Assembly: GCA_949156565.1 (NCBI GenBank)
Contig: CASCZI010000003.1
Coordinates: forward strand, 62,001-126,000
Reading direction: 5' to 3'
DNA from: an uncultured Alphaproteobacteria bacterium
GTDB taxonomy: Bacteria; Pseudomonadota; Alphaproteobacteria; Rs-D84
Length of the DNA: 64,000 nucleotides
A program made the translations under genes and the position numbers. Shown in pieces: positions 1 through 8,501 of this stretch. The notes beneath the pieces are model-generated. The model was not told where the DNA came from, ran no database searches, and saw only the letters and a list, made by a program, of their open reading frames with translations. Every line of letters starts with the position of its first letter. The first letter of the stretch is position 1.

Positions 1-895
1 ATGACCCGGAAACGACACTGTATACCACATCATTCAGCAGGCACGCATCCAGGTAAATGCGCGGCGCGCCCGTGTCCAAACGACTATCCAGTGCATATTG
101 GTCCTTGTCAAGGGAACTTTCGGCGTTTAATATAACCCCGTCACTGCCACTGTTCCAGAAACGGTCCACCCCGTCTACATTCAATCGAATGGCGGTGCGC
201 GGTCGGATATGAATTGATTTATGATTGGGGTCTGTGGTATCAAAAATGGCATATCGTTTATACCACGCCTTGATATCATACAAGGCGACAGGGGCAATTA
301 AATCAGTGACTGCTTTTTGCGACATCGCCCCGTCTGTTTGTTGTCCTGACACTTGGTATAACTTCATAATGCCGGCGGCTTCATCTGTGGCATCTGTGAC
401 CGTGTCAATACCGACATCTTGCCAACTGAAAATCAAATTCGGTGCTGGTTTGTTGGATAATGTCCATCGATGGGCATTGTGGGTGTTTCGCACCCATGTA
501 TTGTCGTATAAATCAGACGCATGATGTTCAACCCCGTTGATCAGGTATGTTGATTCACGCGGGTTTTCTGAATCCCATGTGAATGTACCCCCGGCGCCCC
601 AAACATCTGCCACGGCATATTCGGTCAGCATTTCCTGGGTCAAATCATCCGTTTCAAAATCATGCGCCGTCAATGGGCCGCCAATTGCCATTCGCGAAAT
701 AATCGAAACCACGGCTTTGTACACTTGATCCGTGTTATCGGCGGGTTCAATTTCGGCTTGGCGGATTAAATTCAGCAATTCATTTTGAATGTCGTTGAAT
801 ACCTGCGCCGGTGGATTTGAACCGGGCGTGGTTGGCGTGGCATCAACATATCGTGCATGTGGATCTGTGGAACCGAATGGCGGCGTATATTTCAT
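1..895 (-). CDS. Phage tail fibre protein (3' end beyond window)
   Basis: Reading frame open from ATG at 895 down to base 1 with no stop, so the C-terminus is missing. The protein begins MKYTPPFGSTDPHARYVDAT and carries, around residue 180, the segment KLYQVSGQQTDGAMSQKAVT, a motif common in phage tail fibre and collar proteins. It follows the Mu gp48-like gene directly, the usual place for the receptor-binding fibre of a Mu-type tail. Seen: the frame and the motif. Inferred: that it is the adhesion fibre. Chaperone and lysis genes would be expected further left, outside the window. Confidence 0.75.
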   Translation of the reverse strand, partial: MKYTPPFGSTDPHARYVDATPTTPGSNPPAQVFNDIQNELLNLIRQAEIEPADNTDQVYKAVVSIISRMAIGGPLTAHDFETDDLTQEMLTEYAVADVWGAGGTFTWDSENPRESTYLINGVEHHASDLYDNTWVRNTHNAHRWTLSNKPAPNLIFSWQDVGIDTVTDATDEAAGIMKLYQVSGQQTDGAMSQKAVTDLIAPVALYDIKAWYKRYAIFDTTDPNHKSIHIRPRTAIRLNVDGVDRFWNSGSDGVILNAESSLDKDQYALDSRLDTGAPRIYLDACLLNDVVYSVVSGS

Positions 896-913
896 GTTCA
901 ATCCTTTTATATT

Positions 914-1456
914 TTAATTATCCACACCAACATAAACATGGGCGGGGACGATGCGGTTTATTTCTTGGACAAAATACGACAGTGGGATGTTCCCTGTGAC
1001 ATTTGTGACCTTGATCCCCAGCATGGAACGTGTCAGTCCGATTTCTGATACACCATCACCACATTGGGATGTCGGGTCGCCACAGCAAAAGGGTTTATGT
1101 TGAATGACATCAATGGTATATCCCATGTCGGCCGAAAATTGTTTCAGGTATGCCGGGGTTGGGACCTGTTTCTTTGCAGTTTTTGCAATCAGGGCTTGTT
1201 TGCGCGCATCAAATGTGTCGGCATTATAAATGGATGGTAATCCGTAATCTTGTTCCCATTCCGGCAATAATTCATTTGTTTCGCGGGCGCGGGTTTCCGT
1301 ATCCAGTTTGGCCAAATCTGATTCTAAAATTGCAAAAATGACACCAATGGCATACCAAAACTGCCACATCACGGATTTTGGGGCGTGATTCCATGCCGGA
1401 CCGCGCGGCAACATGGCCAGCGCAGCGTCACGATACTGTTCGGATGTGTGCGCCAT
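914..1456 (-). CDS. Mu gp48/YmfQ-like tail protein (DUF2313)
   Basis: 180-residue protein with the family opening: YRDAALAMLPRGPAWN near the N-terminus, then the tract ELLPEWEQDYGLP around residue 65. YmfQ/gp48 proteins sit at the end of the Mu baseplate operon and are thought to join the baseplate wedge to the fibre. The gene starts 2 bases after the baseplate J stop, with GGGG upstream of the ATG, and the fibre gene follows. Length is normal for the family. Confidence 0.8.
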   Translation of the reverse strand: MAHTSEQYRDAALAMLPRGPAWNHAPKSVMWQFWYAIGVIFAILESDLAKLDTETRARETNELLPEWEQDYGLPSIYNADTFDARKQALIAKTAKKQVPTPAYLKQFSADMGYTIDVIQHKPFCCGDPTSQCGDGVSEIGLTRSMLGIKVTNVTGNIPLSYFVQEINRIVPAHVYVGVDN

Positions 1457-1457
1457 T

Positions 1458-2522
1458 CTATACCCCGTATGTTATTGTCCCCAAGACCGCAATACCCGTT
1501 GTCGGAATCTGTACGTCGTTTTCTGGCAAAACCAGGCTGTGCGAAATTTCTTCGGGAATTGATGTGATCGCTTCTTCAATTTGTGATTTATAAACTGTTT
1601 CCCCGAATTCGTATGATTTGAACAGTGACGATAAATCATTGGCGATATTGGCGCGCATTTTCGGGGTGTCTGGATTCATGTTATTAATTTGAATATTAAT
1701 AACGGTTGGTGTGGGGGCAAATACCACCATCTGATTGACATCTGCCGGCATAATTGATTCCAGGTATGCCTGCATCGCGGCAACATCACCATCGGCGGGA
1801 ATACCGTCCGGATATGTGTTATCCATCATGAATGTTAACCCAACCGTTCCCGCGCCGCTGTATGTGCGAAAGCATTTTGCACGCGTGATCCCTGGGCGTG
1901 CCAATGCCGCATTTTCATAAAATGCCTGATCCCCGGAACCGGGCGGGTCTTTTAAGAATTTCAGAATCCGCGCACGATATTCTTCGACCCCTTCGATATC
2001 TGCGCCACCTGTAATGCCATTGGCATCTGCTGTGGCCAGAGATAAAATACCGATAATGGGATTGACAAGCGTAAATTCGGCAAGTGCCGTCTGATTCCCG
2101 TTTGGGCCTACACCGGTCGCAATTATGGGGACCAACACACTGCCGCTGGCACCAACAATGGCATCAACCTGTGTTTGATATTGTTGCTTTGACTGCGTCG
2201 TGAAGTATGTGCCTTTGGGAATTTGTGTCCCTGTATCGCCGCGGATAATAATATTGCCCTGGGCGAATGATGCCAATTTACGATTAACCCCAATATCACC
2301 CCCACGTTTAATCAATCCGTCCAAATCGGCGGTTGTGATAAAAAAGTTTCGCGCCAGTTGATCCTGATACGCATACAGGTCCAGGTGCAATGCCGCGACA
2401 GTCTTGGCCAGAACATTAAAAAAAGACTGCTTTATATAGGCATTCGCCCCTTTAACCTTGTCATTAATGGCGGTTATGATGCGATTAACCAAATTTGGTA
2501 ATGTCGGACGGACAAACGGCAT
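1458..2522 (-). CDS. Baseplate J family protein (Mu gp47-like)
   Basis: 354 residues. The N-terminal third, with the TTADLDGLIKRGGDIGVNRK tract near residue 60, and the central GGADIEGVEEYRARILKFL segment match baseplate J/gp47 wedge proteins, followed by the ARPGITRAKCFRTYSGAGTV region. The protein forms the baseplate wedge of contractile tails. It starts 1 base after the gp46-like stop with a strong GGGGG Shine-Dalgarno. Order gp45-46-47-48 is as in Mu. Confidence 0.9.
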   Translation of the reverse strand: MPFVRPTLPNLVNRIITAINDKVKGANAYIKQSFFNVLAKTVAALHLDLYAYQDQLARNFFITTADLDGLIKRGGDIGVNRKLASFAQGNIIIRGDTGTQIPKGTYFTTQSKQQYQTQVDAIVGASGSVLVPIIATGVGPNGNQTALAEFTLVNPIIGILSLATADANGITGGADIEGVEEYRARILKFLKDPPGSGDQAFYENAALARPGITRAKCFRTYSGAGTVGLTFMMDNTYPDGIPADGDVAAMQAYLESIMPADVNQMVVFAPTPTVINIQINNMNPDTPKMRANIANDLSSLFKSYEFGETVYKSQIEEAITSIPEEISHSLVLPENDVQIPTTGIAVLGTITYGV

Positions 2523-2523
2523 A

Positions 2524-2979
2524 TTATTTCCCCCAATTCAAAATGTCGGCCAATAACAGACGCATTGATGTCTTGTTGACCATGGTTATTTCAATTAATA
2601 AATCCAATTGTTCTGTTCCGCGACGGGCGGCGGATACGGCAAAATCCGCTATACCATCTGCATCTTTTAACCACCCCAGGGCTTCGGTTGCGTACGCGAT
2701 GGCTTGCTTTGTGGTGTCATCGGTCAATTTCCCATCCAATAACCATAACCGCGACCCCATGGTTGACGGTACATCGTCGGGATGCGATTCCACACCATCC
2801 CCCCAATATCCCCCCGGTTCGATTCCATCCGGGATAATGTCATCGGCGCGCGGTGCAGACCATGTGAACAGTGAAATGATTATTCGGTTAACCAGCGCAT
2901 TATCCAGCGCCAAATCGCCATTTTCGACCTTTATATCGAACTGACAATCATTCAATGATAATTCAATATCACGTTCCAT
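2524..2979 (-). CDS. Mu gp46-like baseplate protein
   Basis: 151 residues. The central part (ALDNALVNRIIISLFTWSAP, then a Gly/Trp-rich GGYWGD tract and SRLWLL) is typical of the Mu gp46 family, a GPW/gp25-like sheath-initiation or wedge component. It sits between the gp45-like spike and the gp47-like J protein. No strong ribosome-binding site was seen before this ATG, so translation may be coupled or the exact start could differ slightly. Confidence 0.8.
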   Translation of the reverse strand: MERDIELSLNDCQFDIKVENGDLALDNALVNRIIISLFTWSAPRADDIIPDGIEPGGYWGDGVESHPDDVPSTMGSRLWLLDGKLTDDTTKQAIAYATEALGWLKDADGIADFAVSAARRGTEQLDLLIEITMVNKTSMRLLLADILNWGK

Positions 2980-3024
2980 ATTGTCAGTATAGGTTGAACC
3001 CTGCGTGATTTTTTGCGCAATAAA

Positions 3025-3642
3025 TCATTTTGTTGGGGGTGTTGTCGTGGCAACGATGGCGGGCGCGCCCGCGGTCGACGCCCCGGAAATGGATGTTGTT
3101 TGGGCAATTTCGTGGCTATGGGTATCCATTGTCTTACCCGTGGATGATATCACGTCACCCCCAGATGTAATGTCACCGCCGCTGGTAATTGTTCCCGGGG
3201 TGGTGACGACACCCTTTTGGGTAATTTTTACACCGTTGATAATGACCCCATCTTTGGACATTGATATATGGTTGTCATTGACATCATCCATGGTAATCCC
3301 ATCTTTGGATAATTTTACCATTTGATTGCGCATGTCGTATACACAAACATCGCCCGATTCCAAACACTTTATGCGATATTTACGATCGCCCACGGCAATA
3401 ACAATGTATTTCCCATTTCGTTCAACCGCAATGGCATCCAAATCCAATGGTGGATTGCATGCAATGCCATATTGACCAAAAACTTCGACATTGTTATACA
3501 CGGCCTGACCAATTGTTTTAATCTGCATGTTTTGCAGATCTGTTTCATCATTGACTGCTTTGATAATTGCGCCGACAATAATTCGTCGAATTCGTGCGGT
3601 AATCGGTGTCAAAAGTCTTTGAAATGCGCGAATATTGCTCAT
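3025..3642 (-). CDS. Mu gp45-like baseplate spike protein
   Basis: 205 residues from the ATG at 3642, chosen because AGGAAAGGAAAT lies directly before it and the ATG overlaps the TGA of the upstream gene (ATGA). The sequence RRLIVG-type N-terminus (ARIRRIIVGAIIKAVND) plus the QNMQIKTIGQAVYNNVEVFG tract match Mu gp45, the membrane-piercing central spike. The C-terminal half has short repeats rich in Gly, Thr and Val (GGDITSGGDVISSTGKTMDT) that suit a beta-helical needle, followed by HSHEIAQTT, where paired histidines could bind the tip metal seen in other spikes (inference). Confidence 0.85.
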   Translation of the reverse strand: MSNIRAFQRLLTPITARIRRIIVGAIIKAVNDETDLQNMQIKTIGQAVYNNVEVFGQYGIACNPPLDLDAIAVERNGKYIVIAVGDRKYRIKCLESGDVCVYDMRNQMVKLSKDGITMDDVNDNHISMSKDGVIINGVKITQKGVVTTPGTITSGGDITSGGDVISSTGKTMDTHSHEIAQTTSISGASTAGAPAIVATTTPPTK

Positions 3643-4739
3643 ATTTCCTTTCCTGAATAATACCACGGGTCGCGGACACGCGTCCGGGGAACATAATTTT
3701 TGATCATGGCATTTGGGTACGCCAATTTGAACGTTGTTATTCGGCCGCCTGTTCCCGAAATTGTTAAATCACACGATTTCACCACCAATTTCGTCATACA
3801 GTGTGCCATGCTGTCTTCGACATTGACGAATGCACCGGCATACCAAATGCGCCCATATTGTGTCTTCCATCCATTTGTTGTATATCCAAAATCCGCGGCC
3901 GCGGCGGTTGATGCCATATATTCTTGTTCGGCAGTGTTGGTGTCGGCCGCGCTGTCCTGCGATGTTTCCGCAATAACCAATTTTGGACGATAGCGCCGCA
4001 CCCCGTGATCGCGAACCACCCCATCGTGGGTATATGCATTATCCGCAGTTTCATCCCCCATTTGCGCGGTGGCCTGGGATACGACGCGATATTCGGAAAA
4101 ACGATCGCGCGATGAATAATGGACCGACCCAACCAGAATGTTTGAACCCGTGTCTTTGGGCGGATTAAACAGTGTTGCCTGTGATGGGGTGCTGGTTAAA
4201 TCGGTTATAATCAAATTTCCATATTCATCATCGGTATAAAAAACGCCGCCCCGTTTGCAAATTTCACTGATGATGGCGGCGCACGTGTCGCCAACATTTG
4301 TGTTCAATTCACCTATTTGCCAATCGGTACATTTCCAAATCACCCTAATCCCAAAGGGTGCACAAATCCGATTGATGATCCCACGGGCGGATTCCTGGTT
4401 AAATTGGGTATCGCCAATGTATGAACAGTCCACCAAATCGCATGTCTTACTGCGGGCTTTAATGGTGATGCTATGCGATTTTGAATCATAATTAACGCCG
4501 ACATCATCAATGTACCCGGTCACGACTGTCAACCCATCGCATATGACTGTGCACGGGGAATCCATTAAAATTTGTGCCGCATTGGATTCGTTGCCGTCGG
4601 ATACGTCAAATGTGGCTTCGCGGCAAAATTCCCCCATCCCGATATGAATTGATGCCGATTTCCAAAACGAATATTTGGTCGCCCCAATTTTAACAATAAT
4701 ATTCGTGGTGTCAAAACTGGCCAGGTTTTCGCGTATCAT
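3639..4739 (-). CDS. Mu gp44-like baseplate hub protein
   Basis: 366 residues. N-terminal KIGATKYSFWKSASIHIGMG and the later GDTCAAIISEICKRGGVFYT segment are those of the Mu gp44 (P) / gpD-like hub family, which forms the central ring that carries the spike. The start overlaps the gp43-like gene by 4 bases and the stop overlaps the spike gene, so the three are translationally coupled. Length is normal. Confidence 0.85.
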   Translation of the reverse strand: MIRENLASFDTTNIIVKIGATKYSFWKSASIHIGMGEFCREATFDVSDGNESNAAQILMDSPCTVICDGLTVVTGYIDDVGVNYDSKSHSITIKARSKTCDLVDCSYIGDTQFNQESARGIINRICAPFGIRVIWKCTDWQIGELNTNVGDTCAAIISEICKRGGVFYTDDEYGNLIITDLTSTPSQATLFNPPKDTGSNILVGSVHYSSRDRFSEYRVVSQATAQMGDETADNAYTHDGVVRDHGVRRYRPKLVIAETSQDSAADTNTAEQEYMASTAAAADFGYTTNGWKTQYGRIWYAGAFVNVEDSMAHCMTKLVVKSCDLTISGTGGRITTFKLAYPNAMIKNYVPRTRVRDPWYYSGKEI

Positions 4740-5950
4740 TTCTTCAACACCTTTAATATCGTACCGCTGGGGACAAACGTCGGGTTGGGAATTTCATTTT
4801 CATTGGCAATTTCTTCATACCGCGATTGATCGCCGTATAATTTATGGGCCAACACGCGCGCCGGGACCGGGGACGGAATTGTTATTTCCTGCTCTTCTGG
4901 CAACTGGGCAATAACATCATTGCAGACCGCAGATGCGGCGGCAGATAAATCGGACAATGCGGTTGTAAATTCCGGGGACATGGCAATATCGGCACCCAAT
5001 ATGGTATCAATCGTGTCATTAAATGCGTCCAATATTTCACGGACATCCCCGCGACGGTCCGTTTCCATCACGGCAATCAACTGGGCGGCGGATGTTGCCG
5101 CCTTGGCCAGGTTAAAATTATTGGTACGGATCATTGCACTGTATTCCTGGGCGCCCTTGGTGTTGGACTGATCAATTTTCGATGCATCAAATCCAGATGA
5201 CGCTGTCAATAGAACAGATTTTGTATTTTTTTTGTTTGCGGGCAATAACCCGATAACTGTATCGGTTGCGGCTTTGACGCGCGCGGTCCAAACACCCGGC
5301 GTTTCCAATAAATTTTGGGCATTATCTGATAAATCCGACAAAGACATCGCAACGGCGGCGATTCCATCAATGGCACCCGTTATGCTATCTGCCGCGGATT
5401 GAACCCCATCTATGATCGCGGAAAAATTATCAACGACCGAACGCGCCAATCCGGACACTGCCGCTGCATTTGACGCAACATAATCAGCACCGATTTTCAA
5501 AAATTCGGCCGCATTTGCAATATCCAGTGTGGCGGCGGCAGATAACAGCCGGTCCGTCAATGATATGGACACCATCGGCGAAGGTTGTTCCCCTGATTCA
5601 ATAAAGTTTATGGTAAATTCTGCTTCAAACAGGGCATGCCGTTCATGCATGTTATATGTTTGAACACATACATTGTATGTCTTGCCGTTTGGATGAACCA
5701 GTTCCCCGGGGCCTTTCTTTTCCAGCGCATCCACCAATGCATCAGATTGCTTGCGCCAGTCTTGTCCATTTACGAAAGCATTTATTTGAATCTGGCGGGC
5801 CTTTCGTCCCAAATCTTCGGTCATGGGGCGTTCGCCGCCGGGGTATTCGTGGGTTTCATTGCGTCGACCACCGGTTGCTTCGTTTACACGAACATGGAAT
5901 GGCACACCACGAAATGACGGCGAACGGTTATATTTTGCAAAATCTGTCAT
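4736..5950 (-). CDS. Mu gp43-like DNA circularisation / tail protein
   Basis: 404 residues. Residues 1-120 (SPSFRGVPFHVRVNEATGGR, then YPGGERPMTEDLGRKARQI) are a clear DNA_circ_N domain. The middle is Ala/Asp-rich helical, and the last 50 residues (ARVLAHKLYGDQSRYEEIAN ending in PSGTILKV) look like a LysM-type fold, as in other baseplate proteins of this family. Despite the family name the protein is a tail component in Mu. It overlaps both neighbours by 4 bases. Confidence 0.85.
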   Translation of the reverse strand: MTDFAKYNRSPSFRGVPFHVRVNEATGGRRNETHEYPGGERPMTEDLGRKARQIQINAFVNGQDWRKQSDALVDALEKKGPGELVHPNGKTYNVCVQTYNMHERHALFEAEFTINFIESGEQPSPMVSISLTDRLLSAAATLDIANAAEFLKIGADYVASNAAAVSGLARSVVDNFSAIIDGVQSAADSITGAIDGIAAVAMSLSDLSDNAQNLLETPGVWTARVKAATDTVIGLLPANKKNTKSVLLTASSGFDASKIDQSNTKGAQEYSAMIRTNNFNLAKAATSAAQLIAVMETDRRGDVREILDAFNDTIDTILGADIAMSPEFTTALSDLSAAASAVCNDVIAQLPEEQEITIPSPVPARVLAHKLYGDQSRYEEIANENEIPNPTFVPSGTILKVLKK

Positions 5951-7683
5951 ATAACACCCCCATTGATACCGCGATAAATCTCAACATCCAAATCTGCATC
6001 TGTGGATTTGGTATCCACGCGCGCGCCGGCGGGCAAATTATCAAATCGGACATTGATGGCGGCGCTTTGTTTGCCGCCGCCCATTGTGGCCATGCTGATT
6101 TGTGATTGATTAAGACGCGCAGCATCATATTCCGGTACCGGCGACATTAATGAATTGGATTGTGCATTGTATAGGGGCGACATGCCGGGTGATTCTGATG
6201 CTTGGATCAGTCCGTTTTGTCCCATCCAATCGTTTGTTGCAATTTGCTGTTCAACGGTTAATTTGCGTTTTTTACCAAATAAATGCTCATCCAGCCATTT
6301 GATACCGTCAATGATGGCCATAATGGCTTTGTACAGTATTTTGAACGGCGCAATGATTGCATTAAACCATGTTTTCAATCCTGCAAATACTTTCTTTACA
6401 ATCGGATACTTGTCTGCAAATTTCTGGACCGCGGCTGTGATTTTGTCCCAATTTTTCCATGCCAGATAAATCACACCGCACAGCGCGATAATCGCCGCAA
6501 CAATCCATGTAATCGGATTTGCCCACAGTGCGGCATTAAACGCCCAAACGGCCTTGACCGCGGTCCAAATGGTCGTTGCCGCCGTTAAAATGGCATTGAA
6601 CAGACTTTTGCCCAACAACCCACGCACAATCACCATCGCGCGGGACATCGAAGATATGCCATTTGTAAATAACCCCAATGACTTAATTCCGCCCATAAAT
6701 GCCGGGGCCAACCCGACAACCGTTTTCCCCAGTGTCGCAACCTGCAAAGCAATTTTACCCAATTTTGCGTAAAATAACACCGTCAACACCCATGAAAAAT
6801 GGGTTGCAACCTTGGCAACCGGTGTCAATATCGCCAAAAGTGTCTTAAACATTGATGTCAATTGACTGATAAAATTTGAAACTTTGGTCGCAATTAATTC
6901 ACGATTTTCTGCCACCCAATCGGCCAACTGATTTATCAGCGGTGTCAGGGATGGAACAACTTTGGATGCAATGGTTGCCGCCAATCCCTGGCCCGCAAAT
7001 TTAACACGATCAATGGCCTTGTTCATGGTATCCATGGCGGCGGCATCTTTTTCACTGATGACACCGAACTTTTCGGCTTCTTTTTCCCACCGCGCCATTT
7101 CTTCCGCGCCAATATTGGCCAATGAAATTAATTCCTGACCCGCGCGGCCAAATGCAGATGTGGCCAAAAATGCCTTTTCCTGGGCATCCGTGGTATTATT
7201 GATCGCGTTCATCATGATACGAAACGCGTCTTCATTGCCCTTGGCCGCCTTTAATTGTCGCAACAATGCGGGATTTGACTTTGATAAACGGGTATACAGT
7301 GTTCCTTGGCCCGTATTGAATTCACCCATTGTTTTGGATAACATTTGCAGGGATTTGTCAAAGCCCGCGGCAGAAACATCGTTTTGGATGGCCGCATATC
7401 GTAATTTTTGCAATGCTTCCACAGGAATTCCGACAATCCCGGCCAGGGTTAGCATTTCATCCCCATAATCGGATATCTTTTTTATTCCGGCCCCTACGGC
7501 GGTGGCAACGCCGCCAACAATGGCCGAAACCTGGCCGATGGATTTACCAATTGCTTGTGTTTGCCGCTGTACGGACTGAATCTGTGCCGAAAATTTGGAA
7601 AAACGCGCCGCGACCATCTGCAATGTTTTTGTTGCACGATCTGTTGCGGTAATGACAACTTCTTTTTTTACGCTTTTAGCCAC
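5947..7683 (-). CDS. Tail tape measure protein (Mu gp42-like)
   Basis: 578 residues, starting with GTG at 7683. Typical layout: N-terminal helical domain with an YGDEMLTLAGIVGIPVEALQ segment, two hydrophobic stretches, and the signature WIVAAIIALCGVIYLAWKNW near residue 410 found in many tape measures. It sets tail length and is injected on infection. The GTG lies inside the last codons of the frameshifted chaperone product, the usual arrangement for contractile and long non-contractile tails. Confidence 0.9.
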   Translation of the reverse strand: MAKSVKKEVVITATDRATKTLQMVAARFSKFSAQIQSVQRQTQAIGKSIGQVSAIVGGVATAVGAGIKKISDYGDEMLTLAGIVGIPVEALQKLRYAAIQNDVSAAGFDKSLQMLSKTMGEFNTGQGTLYTRLSKSNPALLRQLKAAKGNEDAFRIMMNAINNTTDAQEKAFLATSAFGRAGQELISLANIGAEEMARWEKEAEKFGVISEKDAAAMDTMNKAIDRVKFAGQGLAATIASKVVPSLTPLINQLADWVAENRELIATKVSNFISQLTSMFKTLLAILTPVAKVATHFSWVLTVLFYAKLGKIALQVATLGKTVVGLAPAFMGGIKSLGLFTNGISSMSRAMVIVRGLLGKSLFNAILTAATTIWTAVKAVWAFNAALWANPITWIVAAIIALCGVIYLAWKNWDKITAAVQKFADKYPIVKKVFAGLKTWFNAIIAPFKILYKAIMAIIDGIKWLDEHLFGKKRKLTVEQQIATNDWMGQNGLIQASESPGMSPLYNAQSNSLMSPVPEYDAARLNQSQISMATMGGGKQSAAINVRFDNLPAGARVDTKSTDADLDVEIYRGINGGVI

Positions 7684-8100
7684 GGCGCATCTCTTTTGCT
7701 TGTTTTTCCGACAACTTGCACATATTGTCGTACAGCCAATTCAATTCTGGAATCGGCATGCACAACAATTCAGTTGGGGACAGGTGTAAATAAAAAACCA
7801 AGCCGCTTACCCGATCGACGGCGTGCGCGCCGTCTGTCCCCCTAAAAAAGCGATGATTTCCATTGATAATTCGGTAAATTCTTCTACTGGCAATTTATCG
7901 ACATCCCCATCGGTCAAATTGGACAGTTGCGCGATATATTTGGCGCAGACATCCATATTCATCTGAACCGTACCATCAACACCAATTTTATACGGCATCC
8001 CCAGTGCACGCACATCCCGCGTTGTGGGGTCACGCAATTCAATTTCACTGGTTTCAACACCGGCAACCGTGATTTTTTCTTTTAATTTATAACTTTTCAT
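7676..8100 (-). CDS. Tail assembly chaperone, -1 frameshift product (gp41/41'-like)
   Basis: The zero-frame gene (8100 to 7807, 97 residues) is the short chaperone. At 7849-7843 the minus strand reads T TTT TTA in the correct frame for a -1 slip. Eight bases later a 7-bp GC-only-bar-two hairpin (bases 7834-7817, loop CGCA) follows. After a -1 slip the frame stays open for 55 more codons to TAA at 7678-7676, giving about 141 residues and ending in a helical, Cys- and Met-containing tail (LLCMPIPELNWLYDNMCKLS). Conserved frameshifting here is known for tail chaperones; the exact slip is inferred. Confidence 0.8.
7807..8100 (-). CDS. Tail assembly chaperone, short form
   Basis: 97 residues: begins MKSYKLKEKITVAGVETSEI, with the LRDPTTRDVRALGMP segment typical of Mu gp41 / gpG-type chaperones, and ends shortly after the slippery heptamer at 7849-7843. 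The short form is expected to be made in excess over the frameshifted form and to hold the tape measure while the tube polymerises. It lies directly between the tail tube and tape measure genes, as in Mu. Confidence 0.85.
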   Translation of the reverse strand: MKSYKLKEKITVAGVETSEIELRDPTTRDVRALGMPYKIGVDGTVQMNMDVCAKYIAQLSNLTDGDVDKLPVEEFTELSMEIIAFLGGQTARTPSIG

Positions 8101-8123
8101 TTCTTTGACCTTTGTTTATGGGG

Positions 8124-8489
8124 TTATTTTGTGCGCTTTGGCGGAAATTTCGAATGGAATTCCACGGACACGCGGCCTTCTTCATTGGTTTCGGCCGGGT
8201 CCCCGGAATACCAACATCCGAAATACGTCAACTGCTTGGTGCCATCCAATAAATCCAAAACGATTGTCGCGTCGGTAATTTTACTGATGCCATCTGTCGG
8301 CGCTTCGGGCGTGTTAATTAATTCGCACACCACCTTGGATGCGATCGGATCTTCGACATATCCCGCAACGCCGGATTTACCGACGCTGTCACTGCGGGTG
8401 GTGTTGTCATCGGTGTATGAATAACTGTTGCCAATGAATTTTTTCTGACCATCAATGTAAATTGTGGCGCGCGCTGCAATTTTAGACAT
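8124..8489 (-). CDS. Tail tube protein (Mu gp40-like)
   Basis: 121 residues, beginning MSKIAARATIYIDGQKKFIG and containing the VVCELINTPEAPTDGISKIT tract. Size, beta-rich composition and position directly after the sheath gene match the Mu-type tail tube (M) protein. A strong GGGGGAATAT ribosome-binding site precedes the ATG, fitting high-level expression of a major structural protein. Confidence 0.85.
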   Translation of the reverse strand: MSKIAARATIYIDGQKKFIGNSYSYTDDNTTRSDSVGKSGVAGYVEDPIASKVVCELINTPEAPTDGISKITDATIVLDLLDGTKQLTYFGCWYSGDPAETNEEGRVSVEFHSKFPPKRTK

Positions 8490-8501
8490 ATATTCCCCCT
8501 T

